From Nocardia cyriacigeorgica (lineage in GTDB: Bacteria > Actinomycetota > Actinomycetes > Mycobacteriales > Mycobacteriaceae), in the NCBI RefSeq assembly GCF_005863245.1, contig NZ_VBUT01000001.1:1-64000 (forward strand): a stretch of DNA of 64,000 bases, in the 5' to 3' direction. Below the pieces are notes generated by a model. The model had not been told where the DNA came from and ran no database searches. It was given only the letters and a program-made list of their open reading frames with translations. The position numbers were made by a program, and so were the translations under genes. Positions 49,100 to 56,995 of this stretch are shown here, piece after piece; positions within the stretch are counted from its first letter, which is position 1, and each line of letters begins with the position of its first letter.

Positions 49100-50471
49100 G
49101 CGGATCCTCCAGCAACCCGGCCGTGGTCGCCAGGAACCGCGCGGCCTGTTCGCCGTCGATCATGCGGTGGTCGAAACTGAGCGTCAGCGTGGTGACCCAG
49201 CGAATGGCGAGCTCATCGCGCACCACCCAGGGGCGCTTGGTGATCGCGCCGAGGCACAGGATCGCCGCCTCCCCCGGATTGACCAGCGGCATACCGGCGT
49301 CGACGCCGAAGACGCCGACATTGGAGATGGTGAAGGTACCGCCGCGCAGGTCGGTGGGCGCGGCATTGCCCGCGCGGGCGACATCGACCAGCCAGCCGAT
49401 CTCCCGGCACAGATCGCGCAGGCTCAACGCGTGCGCGTCCTTGATATTGGGTACCAGCAGGCCGCGGTCGGTGGCCACCGCGATCCCGAGATTGACGTAG
49501 TGCTTGGTGACGATCTCCTGATTCGCCTCGTCCCAATAGGCGTTCAGGCCCGGGAATTCCGCCAGCGCGGCCAGCACCGATTTCGCCACCAGTGCCAGCG
49601 GGGTCAGCGTCAATCCGGTGAACGGCGCGGTGGTGCGCAGATGGTCGAGCAGTTCCATGCTCGCCGTGCAGTCCACCGTGATCGAGGCACCGGCCTGCGG
49701 GATGGTGCGCGCGCTGGCGACCATGGCGGCGGCGGTGCGTTTGCGGACCCCGCTGATGGGGGTGCGCTCTTCGCGGGCGGGCGGACGCACGACGCCGGAT
49801 TCGGCTCCCGCCGGAGTCTCGGTCGTGGCGGGCGCTGCGGCGGGCTCGGCGGCGCGGACCCGCGGCGAGGAGACCGGGACCGCCGAACGGACGTCGTCGA
49901 CGGTGACCGCGCCCTGCGGGCCGGAACCCGCGACGTACCACAGGTCGATGCCCAGCTCTTTGGCCAGTTTCCGGGCTGCGGGGGTTGCTGCGGCGCGGGC
50001 AGCGGTCGACTGTTTCCCGTTCGCCGCCGAGCTCTGCGGATGGGCGGCGTTGACCGGCTCGGCGGGGCGGCGTCGCCGCGACACCGCCTCCCCTTCCGGG
50101 CCGTATCCGACCAGCACCGACGTGCGCTCCGGCTCAGCGGGCTTCGCGGGCGCGGAATCCGCCGTGACGACGGGCGCCTCCGGTGTGGCGGGCGCCGTGG
50201 TCCGCACCCGGATCAGCGGCGCGCCGACCGGCACCGTCGCCCCCGGCTCGACCAGCAGTTCCACCACCGTGCCCGCGAACGGTGACGGCAACGCCACCAC
50301 CGCCTTGGCCGTCTCCACCTCGGCGATGGTCTGATTCAGCTCGACGGCGTCGCCGACGGCCACCGACCACGATTGCAGTTCGGCGTCGGTCAGGCCCTCC
50401 CCCAGATCGGGCAGCCGGAATTCCAGCACCTGGTTCGGGTCGTCGGCACGCGGTTCGTTCACGAAAGGCAC
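49077..50471 (-). CDS. bkdC: Dihydrolipoamide acyltransferase E2 of a branched-chain 2-oxoacid dehydrogenase
   Basis: The protein has 464 residues. The lipoyl domain (about 14-90) has the modified Lys in EVETAKAVVALPSPF. An Ala/Pro linker carries the E1-binding domain (AARKLAKELGIDLWYVAGSG). The C-terminal catalytic domain has SFDHRMIDGEQAARFL with its His and Asp. It transfers the acyl group to CoA. The start is GTG at 50471 or, with a better GAGGTG spacing, GTG at 50462. E1 alpha and beta are upstream; E3 is elsewhere. Confidence 0.94.
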   Translation of the reverse strand: MPFVNEPRADDPNQVLEFRLPDLGEGLTDAELQSWSVAVGDAVELNQTIAEVETAKAVVALPSPFAGTVVELLVEPGATVPVGAPLIRVRTTAPATPEAPVVTADSAPAKPAEPERTSVLVGYGPEGEAVSRRRRPAEPVNAAHPQSSAANGKQSTAARAAATPAARKLAKELGIDLWYVAGSGPQGAVTVDDVRSAVPVSSPRVRAAEPAAAPATTETPAGAESGVVRPPAREERTPISGVRKRTAAAMVASARTIPQAGASITVDCTASMELLDHLRTTAPFTGLTLTPLALVAKSVLAALAEFPGLNAYWDEANQEIVTKHYVNLGIAVATDRGLLVPNIKDAHALSLRDLCREIGWLVDVARAGNAAPTDLRGGTFTISNVGVFGVDAGMPLVNPGEAAILCLGAITKRPWVVRDELAIRWVTTLTLSFDHRMIDGEQAARFLATTAGLLEDPLTLLSRL

Positions 50472-50564
50472 CTCGGTCTCGATCGAGCTGGTCGCTGGCT
50501 GTCTGCGATTGTGCCGCCCCGACGACGTCCGCGTGGTGCGGCAGGCCGTCGAGGCGCAATCACG

Positions 50565-51539
50565 TCACGCGGCCAGCGAGCGATCCACGGCCGCGAGAAT
50601 GCGATCCGGGTCGGGCAGATGGTGCTTTTCGAGTTTGGCAGGCGGATACGGGATATCGAAGCCGCCGACGCGCAGCACCGGCGCCTCCAGGTGATAGAAG
50701 CAGCGTTCGGTGATCCGCGCGGCGATTTCCGCGCCGAGCCCGGCGAAGACCGGCGCCTCGTGCACCACGATCAGCCGTCCGGTCTTGGCCACCGACTCTT
50801 CGACGGTGTCGAAGTCGATCGGTGAGAGGCTGCGCAGATCGATCACCTCGAGCGAATGCCCTTCCTCGGCGGCTATTTTCGCAGCCCCCAGCGCGGTGGC
50901 GACGGTGCCGCCATAGGCGACGAGGGTGGCGTCGGTGCCCTCGCGGCAGACCCGGGCGCGATCCGGGGCGAGCTCGGCGGGGGCGTCGAAATCGACGTCG
51001 GCCTTGTCCCAGTAGCGGCGCTTGGGTTCGAAGAAGATCACCGGATCGTCGAGCGCGATCGCCTGGCGGATCATCACATACGCGTCGGCCGGGTTGCTCG
51101 GCGTCATCACCCGCAGACCGGCGGTGTGCGCGAAATAGGCCTCCGGCGATTCGGAATGATGCTCGACCGAACCGATGCCGCCGCCGAACGGAATGCGAAT
51201 GGTGATCGGCGCCTTCACCTTTCCCTGGGTGCGATAGTGGATCTTGGCCACCTGGGACACGATCTGGTCGAAGGCCGGATAGACGAAACCGTCGAATTGG
51301 ATCTCGCACACCGGACGGAATCCGCGCAATGCCATGCCGAACGCGGTGCCGATGATGCCGGATTCGGCCAGCGGCGCGTCGATGACGCGGTTGTTGCCGA
51401 AATCCTTCTGCAGGGTGTCGGTCACCCGGAACACCCCGCCGAGGCGGCCGATGTCCTCGCCCATGAGCAGCACCTTCGGGTCGTCCTCCAGTGCCCGGCG
51501 CAGACCGGTATTGAGTGCGGCGGCGAAGGTGGTGATCAT
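50565..51539 (-). CDS. bkdB: Branched-chain 2-oxoacid dehydrogenase E1, subunit beta
   Basis: TPP-enzyme half of 324 residues. Motifs are VLLMGEDIGRLGGVFRVTD, APLAESGIIGTAFGMALRG, EIQFDGFVYPAFDQIVSQ and PVIFFEPKRRYW. The EDIG segment supplies the Glu that activates TPP. Its ATG overlaps the E1 alpha stop (ATGA). With bkdA it decarboxylates oxo-acids from valine, leucine and isoleucine. A frame open to 52337 is the antisense-free overlap with bkdA and is not used. Confidence 0.95.
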   Translation of the reverse strand: MITTFAAALNTGLRRALEDDPKVLLMGEDIGRLGGVFRVTDTLQKDFGNNRVIDAPLAESGIIGTAFGMALRGFRPVCEIQFDGFVYPAFDQIVSQVAKIHYRTQGKVKAPITIRIPFGGGIGSVEHHSESPEAYFAHTAGLRVMTPSNPADAYVMIRQAIALDDPVIFFEPKRRYWDKADVDFDAPAELAPDRARVCREGTDATLVAYGGTVATALGAAKIAAEEGHSLEVIDLRSLSPIDFDTVEESVAKTGRLIVVHEAPVFAGLGAEIAARITERCFYHLEAPVLRVGGFDIPYPPAKLEKHHLPDPDRILAAVDRSLAA

Positions 51540-52690
51540 GACGGGACTCCTTCCGTTGACGCGTGGGCGGCCAGGTGCTGTGCGTACGCGCGCCGTTGTT
51601 CGGCGATCAGCGGATGCTCGGTGCTGTAGACGTGCTCGAACAGCTCCATCGGGTCGGGATCGGGCATCGTGATGGTCGCGGTGCGGACCACGGAGGCGAT
51701 CTCGTCGGCCCTGTCGCGGACCCGCTGCTCGAACTGCTCGTCCAGCAGATTCTCCCGGCCGAGCAGCCGGTGCACCCGATCGATCGGGTCGCGCTTCTTC
51801 CACTCCTCGGTTTCGGCGTCGGAGCGGTAGCGGGTCGGATCGTCGGCGGTGGTGTGCGGGCCCATCCGGTAGGTGATCGCCTCGATGAACGACGGGCCGC
51901 CGCCGGCGTGCGCACGGGCCAGCGCCTGCCGGGTGACGGCGAGCACGGCCAGCACATCGTTGCCGTCGACCTGTACCGAGGGGATGCCGTAGCCGAGGGC
52001 GCGCTGGGCGATGGGGGTGGCGCTCTGCAACCGGACCGGTTCGCTGATCGCCCAGTGGTTGTTCTGGCAGAAGAACACCACCGGCGCGCTCCAGCTCGCC
52101 GCGAATCCCAGTGCCTCGGCGATATCGCCCTGACTGGTGGCGCCGTCGCCGAAATAGGCGATGGTGGCGATATCGGCGCCTTCCAGATGCGCGGCGTAGG
52201 CGTAACCCGTGGCGTGCAGGCCCTGCGCGCCGACCACGATGGCCGGATTGGTCGTCTTGATGACATCGGGATCCCAGCAGGAATGGGCGACACCGCGCCA
52301 CATCCGGGTCAGCTGAGCCGGATCGACGCCGCGGCAATAGGCGACAGCCGCCTCCCGGTAGCTACAGAACACGTAGTCGTCGGGGTGCAGGGCACGCGCC
52401 GAACCCACCTGCGCGGCCTCCTGGCCGAGCAACGGCGCCCACAGCCCGAGCTGCCCCTGCCGCTGTAAGGCCGTGGCCTCGGTGTCGATGCGACGGGTCA
52501 CCACCAGGTCTTCGTAGAGATCGCGCAGCTTGTCGGGCCCGATATCGGCGACCACCGCGGCATGTTCCCGGTCGAGGACGCGCCGGCCGTCGGGCTGGAT
52601 CAGTTGTACCGGATAGCTGGGTTTACCGAGCATCTCCTTCACCGCCTCCTGCACATCGGAGTCAGGATTGTGTCCTGTATCACACAGCAT
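51536..52690 (-). CDS. bkdA: Branched-chain 2-oxoacid dehydrogenase E1, subunit alpha
   Basis: TPP-dependent subunit of 384 residues. The TPP motif is FGDGATSQGDIAEALGFA with the companion FFCQNNHWAISEP; the phosphorylatable-like loop is TYRMGPHTTADDPTRYR. It decarboxylates branched-chain 2-oxoacids. The first ATG is 52690; a second ATG at 52633 (MLGKPSYPV) starts at a segment that resembles the usual N-terminus. Which is used is unclear. It is the first gene of the bkdABC operon. Confidence 0.94.
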   Translation of the reverse strand: MLCDTGHNPDSDVQEAVKEMLGKPSYPVQLIQPDGRRVLDREHAAVVADIGPDKLRDLYEDLVVTRRIDTEATALQRQGQLGLWAPLLGQEAAQVGSARALHPDDYVFCSYREAAVAYCRGVDPAQLTRMWRGVAHSCWDPDVIKTTNPAIVVGAQGLHATGYAYAAHLEGADIATIAYFGDGATSQGDIAEALGFAASWSAPVVFFCQNNHWAISEPVRLQSATPIAQRALGYGIPSVQVDGNDVLAVLAVTRQALARAHAGGGPSFIEAITYRMGPHTTADDPTRYRSDAETEEWKKRDPIDRVHRLLGRENLLDEQFEQRVRDRADEIASVVRTATITMPDPDPMELFEHVYSTEHPLIAEQRRAYAQHLAAHASTEGVPS

Positions 52691-53159
52691 CCACGATCCG
52701 GCGATGTGCGCAAGCGAGCGACACGAAACTGAGCAGAATGCTCGATTCCAGGGGTGACTCCCCGGTCATATTGCACGTTGTGACAGATCAACTACCCGGC
52801 GTCGCGTGCATCGCCCCTGCTACGACGCAGAAACCGGCCGCCGAGCAGAGCCGGTGGGCGGGCCGACGACCGCGCAGGTTCGGTGTAGTCGTGCACCGGC
52901 TCGCGCGTCTCTCGTACAAGACGGGAGCGGGCGACCCGGGCCTGCCGACCACACACCGCCGGAATTGCGGCTGTAACGGCCCGGCAGGCGCCCCGATAGT
53001 CTCCGTGGGCCGCGCGGCCCGGCCAAACCTGTTAGCAGAAGGGCACATTCGGCCGTCCGCGCCCCGCGTCGCCGTCGAGATGCCGGCTCTGGCGATGCCG
53101 CACGGCTCGGTCCGATCCGCGACCGGGTCCCTCTCATCGCACCGAACAAAGGATTCATC
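52691..53159. promoter_or_regulatory. Divergent intergenic region: bkd operon and small secreted gene
   Basis: The 469 bases hold no convincing gene. Candidate sites: the TGTGT-N8-ACACA repeat at 52669-52686, which would be in the leader only if bkdA starts at 52633, and GGGGTGACTCCCC at 52751-52763. The AAAGGA site at 53147-53152 belongs to the gene starting at 53160. I see no consensus promoter or RNA gene. The Lrp/AsnC protein encoded just beyond is a candidate binder. Confidence 0.35.
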
Positions 53160-53378
53160 ATGTCGTTCCCCAAGCTGCTCGGCGCAGGCGTCGCGGCACT
53201 GGCTCTCGGCACCGTTCTCACCGCGGGTCCGGCCCTCGCCGAGCCGCTGCCCGTCACCCCGATGGTCACCCCCGTGGTCGCGCCGGGTGAGCCCGCACCG
53301 GGTGGCGCGTCGTCGGGTAGCGCAGTGCTTTCGCTGATCGATCGCCTGATGTGCGGCTCGTCGATCCACTGCACCTAG
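53160..53378 (+). CDS. Small secreted protein with two cysteines
   Basis: The product has 72 residues. An N-terminal signal peptide (LGAGVAALALGTVLTAGPALA) is followed by cleavage after an ALA motif and a mature chain of about 44 residues ending in MCGSSIHCT, a possible disulfide loop. Start support: AAAGGA seven bases before the ATG. A strong hairpin follows. Pro/Ala/Gly-rich middle. Family and role unknown; nocardial and mycobacterial envelopes contain many such peptides. Confidence 0.7.
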   Translation: MSFPKLLGAGVAALALGTVLTAGPALAEPLPVTPMVTPVVAPGEPAPGGASSGSAVLSLIDRLMCGSSIHCT

Positions 53379-53396
53379 GCCTATCCCCTAGTCGAT

Positions 53397-53424
53397 GGCA
53401 CGGGCGGAGCATTCCGCCCGTGCC
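53397..53424 (+). terminator. Terminator after the small secreted gene
   Basis: A perfect 12-bp stem (GGCACGGGCGGA with its complement) around GCAT, starting 18 bases after the stop. It separates the small gene from the Lrp/AsnC gene on the same strand. Confidence 0.75.
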
Positions 53425-53484
53425 GGTCGCATGATGGCCGCCGGGTGCGCTGATCACCCCTGCGGGCGACCCGGGCGTGCCATC

Positions 53485-53988
53485 ATGCGATATATGACCG
53501 GTCGAGAGCTCGCCGATCCCGCCGTCGACGCCACCGACGCGCGGCTGCTGCTGGAGCTGGTGGACAACCCGCGGGCGACCGGCGTGGAGCTGGCCGCTCG
53601 GCTGGGATTGTCGCGCAATACGGTGCAGGCGCGGCTGGCGCGCTGGGAGGCCAACGGTGTGCTCGCCAGTTTCGAGCGGCGGGTGCAGGCCCGGGCGCTC
53701 GGCTATCCGCTGGCGGCGTTCGTCGCGGTGGTGGTCGACCAGCACAAACTCGATCCGGTGGTGGACGAGCTCGCGGAAGTCCCCGAGGTCACCGAGGTGT
53801 GCGGGATGACCGGCGCCACCGATCTCACCGTGCGGGTGGTGGCCCGCGACGCCGATGATCTCTACCGCATCACCGGGCGCATCCTGAAGATCCCGGGTGT
53901 TGAGCGCACCAATATGGCTCTGGTGATGCGGGAATTGGTGGGGCCGCGGATATCACCGCTGTTGGAGCGGATCGCCGAATCCGGGTGA
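53485..53988 (+). CDS. Lrp/AsnC family regulator
   Basis: The protein has 167 residues. The helix-turn-helix is ELAARLGLSRNTVQARLARWE (about residues 32-52) and the C-terminal RAM ligand-binding domain reads VAVVVDQHKLDPVVDELAEV ... GATDLTVRVVARDADDLYRI. Lrp-type proteins respond to amino acids. Next to bkdABC, it is a plausible branched-chain amino acid sensor (BkdR-like), but the direct target is not shown. Start ATG 53485 or 53494. The SDR gene follows 80 bases later. Confidence 0.93.
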   Translation: MRYMTGRELADPAVDATDARLLLELVDNPRATGVELAARLGLSRNTVQARLARWEANGVLASFERRVQARALGYPLAAFVAVVVDQHKLDPVVDELAEVPEVTEVCGMTGATDLTVRVVARDADDLYRITGRILKIPGVERTNMALVMRELVGPRISPLLERIAESG

Positions 53989-54056
53989 TCGGGCCGAAGA
54001 GCCGGCGGCTGTACGGCCCATCGCGTCACCGCCCGAAGCCCGAGCCCGGCGACCGC

Positions 54057-54062
54057 TATCGT
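54057..54062 (+). promoter_or_regulatory. Possible -10 box for the SDR gene (leaderless)
   Basis: TATCGT six bases before the ATG at 54069, with GCGGGC between and no ribosome-binding site. Consistent with a leaderless mRNA. Confidence 0.35.
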
Positions 54063-54068
54063 GCGGGC

Positions 54069-54884
54069 ATGGATATTTCGGGCAAGGTCGCCATTGTCAC
54101 CGGAGCCGGTGCGGGAATCGGAGCGGCGCTGGCGCGGCGGCTGGTGACCGGCGGCGCGCGCGTGGTGGTCGCGGATCTCGATGGCGAAGCGGCGCAGGCG
54201 GTGGCGGATTCACTGGGAGCCGACGCGATCGCGGTGGGCGGCGATGTCGCCGACGACGCGGTGATCGCCACCCTCATCGAACGCGCCGAGGCCGAATTCG
54301 GCCCGGTGGACCTGTTCTTCGCCAATGCGGGCATCGGTGGCGGGCCGGGCCTGGACAGCACCGATGCGCAGTGGACGGCCGCGCTCGAGGTCAATGTGCT
54401 CGCGCATGTGCGCGCGGCGCGGCAGCTGGTGCCGGGATGGCTGGAACGCGGTAGCGGGTACTTCGTGACGACCGCGTCTGCGGCGGGACTGCTCACCCAG
54501 ATCGGATCCGCGCCCTATTCGGTGTCCAAGCACGCGGCGGTCGGCTTCGCCGAATGGCTGTCGGTGACATACGGCGACAAGGGCATTCGCGTCAGCTGCC
54601 TGTGCCCGATGGGGGTGGACACCCAGCTGCTGCACGGCGGGATGATGCCGCCGGAGAACGCCGACGCCGCGGAGCTGGCGATCAAGGCGGTGACCACGGC
54701 CGGTGCGGTGCTCACCCCTGAGCAGGTCGCCGACACCGTCATCGCCGGGATCGAGGCCGAGACCTTCCTCATCCTCCCGCATCCGGAAGTGCTGAAGATG
54801 TACCGCCACAAGGGCAGCGATTACGACCGCTGGCTCGACGGTATGCGCCGGTTCCAGGCGGCCCTGCGGGATTCGACGGCCTGA
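54069..54884 (+). CDS. Short-chain dehydrogenase/reductase
   Basis: NAD(P)-dependent oxidoreductase of 271 residues. The Rossmann motif TGAGAGIGAALARRL and VVADLDGEAAQ indicates NAD(H) binding. The active site has Ser (VTTASAAGLL), Tyr (APYSVSKHAAV) and Lys in the YxxxK pattern, after the structural FANAGIGG. The substrate is unknown. The start is the ATG at 54069; the frame open upstream to 53985 is not supported. It converges with the thioesterase; the stops are adjacent. Confidence 0.93.
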   Translation: MDISGKVAIVTGAGAGIGAALARRLVTGGARVVVADLDGEAAQAVADSLGADAIAVGGDVADDAVIATLIERAEAEFGPVDLFFANAGIGGGPGLDSTDAQWTAALEVNVLAHVRAARQLVPGWLERGSGYFVTTASAAGLLTQIGSAPYSVSKHAAVGFAEWLSVTYGDKGIRVSCLCPMGVDTQLLHGGMMPPENADAAELAIKAVTTAGAVLTPEQVADTVIAGIEAETFLILPHPEVLKMYRHKGSDYDRWLDGMRRFQAALRDSTA

Positions 54885-55310
54885 TCAGTCCGTGACGAGC
54901 TGGGCCGCGGCGGACCGGATGACCTCGGGAATCTCCACCGGCTTGCGGGTCTCGGAGTCCACGTAGACGTGCACGAAGTTACCGGTGGCGGCCAGTTCCA
55001 GTTCGCCGTCGGCGTCGCGGAAGATCGCCAGATCGTAGGTGATGCTGGAGCGGCCCAGCCGCGAGATCCGCAGGCCGACCTGGAGCTGGTCGGGGAAGCT
55101 GATCGACCCGAGGTACTGGCACGAGGTCTGCGCCACCACACCGAGAGCGGGCAGATCGCGGATATCGGTGCGGGTGGCGTGCATCAGCCAGGCGTTGACC
55201 GCGGTGTCGAAGTACGAGTAGTAGGTCACGTTGTTGACGTGCCCGTAGTGGTCGTTGTCGGCCCACCGGGTGGGCACCGGCCAGAGCACCGGATACTGCT
55301 GCTGCGTCAC
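54885..55310 (-). CDS. Hotdog-fold acyl-CoA thioesterase (YbgC/FadM type)
   Basis: The 141 residues begin with the family pattern PTRWADNDHYGHVNNVTYYSYFD, which supplies the catalytic Asp and His. It hydrolyses acyl-CoA thioesters; chain length is unknown. The GTG at 55310 overlaps the AraC regulator stop (GTGA), so the two are cotranscribed. The longer open frame to 55928 lies inside the AraC gene. Confidence 0.92.
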   Translation of the reverse strand: MTQQQYPVLWPVPTRWADNDHYGHVNNVTYYSYFDTAVNAWLMHATRTDIRDLPALGVVAQTSCQYLGSISFPDQLQVGLRISRLGRSSITYDLAIFRDADGELELAATGNFVHVYVDSETRKPVEIPEVIRSAAAQLVTD

Positions 55311-56263
55311 CCGGCCGACGATACCGGCGCCGGTGCCGCGCCCCTGCGGTGGTCGCGCGGGCTCACGCCGAACTGGCGTTTGAAGGCCGAACTCAGCGCG
55401 AACGCGCTGCCGTAACCCACCTGGCGGGCGATGGACTCGATGGTGGCGTCGGAGTCCTGGAGCAGGTCGGCGGCCAGCGCCAGCCGCCATTCGGTGAGGA
55501 ACGCCATCGGCGGCTCCCCCACCAGATCGGTGAACCGGCGCGCCAGCGCGGCCCTGGACACCCCGACCGCCGCGGCCAGGCTCGCCACCGTCCAGCCGTG
55601 CGCCGGATTGTGCTGCAACAGCCGCAGCGCCTTGCCGACCAGCGGATCGTCGTAGGCGTGATACCAGGCGGGGGCGTCGTTGCGGGCGAACCAGGCCCGC
55701 AGGGCGGCGATGAGCAGCAGGTCGAGCAGCCGATCCAGCACGGCGCCCTGCGCGGGCTGATCCTTGGACATCTCGTCCACCAGCAGTTCCAGCAGCCGGG
55801 TATCGCATTCGCCGCGCGGCAGCACGATGACCGGCGGCAGCGCGCGCAGCAGGCCCTGGCTCACCGCACCTGCCGACTCGTAGGTGCCGGTGACCATCAT
55901 GGTCTCGCCGTTGGGGTCGGTGCCCCATTCGCGCACGCCCAGGCTCAGGGTTTCGCAGAGGATGTCGCCCTCGGGGGTCATCGTCACCTGGCCGGGTTTG
56001 ATGATGATCTGCGGTTCGGTGGACGGGTCATCGGCCACGTTGTAGGGGCGCCCGCCGCTGAACACCACGACGTCGCCGGCGCTCGCGCGGCGGCCGTCGG
56101 GGTCGTCTTCGGTCATGATCCACGCGCTGCCCCGGATCATCGCGAGCACCGTCAACGGCGCCTCGTCCTCGATGCGCAGCGACCACGGCGGTTGCAGCAC
56201 CGACCGCATCAGAAAGGCACCGCGTGCCCGTGGACCTTCGAGCAAGCCGGCCAGCGCGTCCAT
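55307..56263 (-). CDS. AraC family regulator with cupin domain
   Basis: The protein has 318 residues. The N-terminal cupin-6-like sensor (about 1-170; RIEDEAPLTVLAMIRGSAW) is followed by two AraC helix-turn-helix segments (SLAAAVGVSRAALARRFTDL and ESIARQVGYGSAFALSSAFKRQ). The ATG has a TACAGT box six bases upstream. It is cotranscribed with the thioesterase, its likely target or partner; the ligand is unknown. Confidence 0.92.
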   Translation of the reverse strand: MDALAGLLEGPRARGAFLMRSVLQPPWSLRIEDEAPLTVLAMIRGSAWIMTEDDPDGRRASAGDVVVFSGGRPYNVADDPSTEPQIIIKPGQVTMTPEGDILCETLSLGVREWGTDPNGETMMVTGTYESAGAVSQGLLRALPPVIVLPRGECDTRLLELLVDEMSKDQPAQGAVLDRLLDLLLIAALRAWFARNDAPAWYHAYDDPLVGKALRLLQHNPAHGWTVASLAAAVGVSRAALARRFTDLVGEPPMAFLTEWRLALAADLLQDSDATIESIARQVGYGSAFALSSAFKRQFGVSPRDHRRGAAPAPVSSAG

Positions 56264-56269
56264 GCCCTT

Positions 56270-56275
56270 ACTGTA
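56270..56275 (-). promoter_or_regulatory. Possible -10 box for the AraC gene (leaderless)
   Basis: TACAGT on the minus strand, six bases before the ATG at 56263; the intervening AAGGGC could also act as a weak ribosome-binding site. Confidence 0.3.
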
Positions 56276-56410
56276 CGACGCGGCGGACCTGCGTCGAACC
56301 GCACGAAATCACTGGCGGCGAACTGTCCGGAAACACCGACATCGGCCCGCACTTCCCCGAACCTGTCGGTGGCAGATGCCACTATGGAACGCATCGAGAA
56401 GGGGGCGCTC

Positions 56411-56995
56411 ATGATGGGGATCGAGGTCGTATTCACCGGCGACCGGGTGTGCTTCGGCAGCGAACACCTCTCGGCCGCCGATCTGCCGGACGGGCGTGCG
56501 GTACCCGCCGCCGCGATCCGCGACGCCGACCCGGCCGCGTTTCCACCCGAGATCCGCACCCGCACCGGGCTCACCCTGTTCGTCTCCGCGAACCAGCGCG
56601 ACGAACTGACCGAATTCTGCGCGCGGCATGGCGTTCCGATCACGCACCGCGTCGACGTGTGGGCCGACCTGCTGGAACCGTATCTGGACACCGAGTTCTC
56701 CGAGGCGGACCAGCGCGCCACCATCGCCCGGCTGGAACGCGCCGGGATCCCCGCCGCCGAGGTCGCGAGCATCCGTGCGCGGGTGGGGCCGGTCGTGCAC
56801 GCCTACAACGTCAAGGTCTGGGAATGGGTGCACCTCGGGCTCTGCGATCTGTTCGAGGCCGCGACCACGCGTTTCGTGCCGCAACACCTCCGCGACGGGC
56901 TCGGCGATCTCACCGAGTTCCGGGCCTGGGCGATGCGCATCGCCGAGCGTCCGGTCGACGGGGCCGGCGGTGATCCGGCTCGTCCGGGCCGATGA
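56411..56995 (+). CDS. Hypothetical protein coupled to an MFS transporter
   Basis: I do not recognise this 194-residue soluble protein. The start is the ATG at 56411 (or 56414) after AGAAGGGGG. It is rich in charged residues and helices. Features include two Cys near the ends (DRVCFGSEH, LGLCDLFEA), a DVWADLLEPYLDTEF segment, and a Trp-rich central part VKVWEWVHLGLCDLF. Its stop overlaps the MFS start by four bases (ATGA), so it probably acts with that transporter. Homologues with structure would decide its function. Confidence 0.65.
   Translation: MMGIEVVFTGDRVCFGSEHLSAADLPDGRAVPAAAIRDADPAAFPPEIRTRTGLTLFVSANQRDELTEFCARHGVPITHRVDVWADLLEPYLDTEFSEADQRATIARLERAGIPAAEVASIRARVGPVVHAYNVKVWEWVHLGLCDLFEAATTRFVPQHLRDGLGDLTEFRAWAMRIAERPVDGAGGDPARPGR

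Noticed and set aside
52738..53337. A 199-residue plus-strand ORF in the bkdA-small gene interval
   Set aside because: Low-complexity Arg/Pro composition, no ribosome-binding site, and it overlaps the small secreted gene in another frame.
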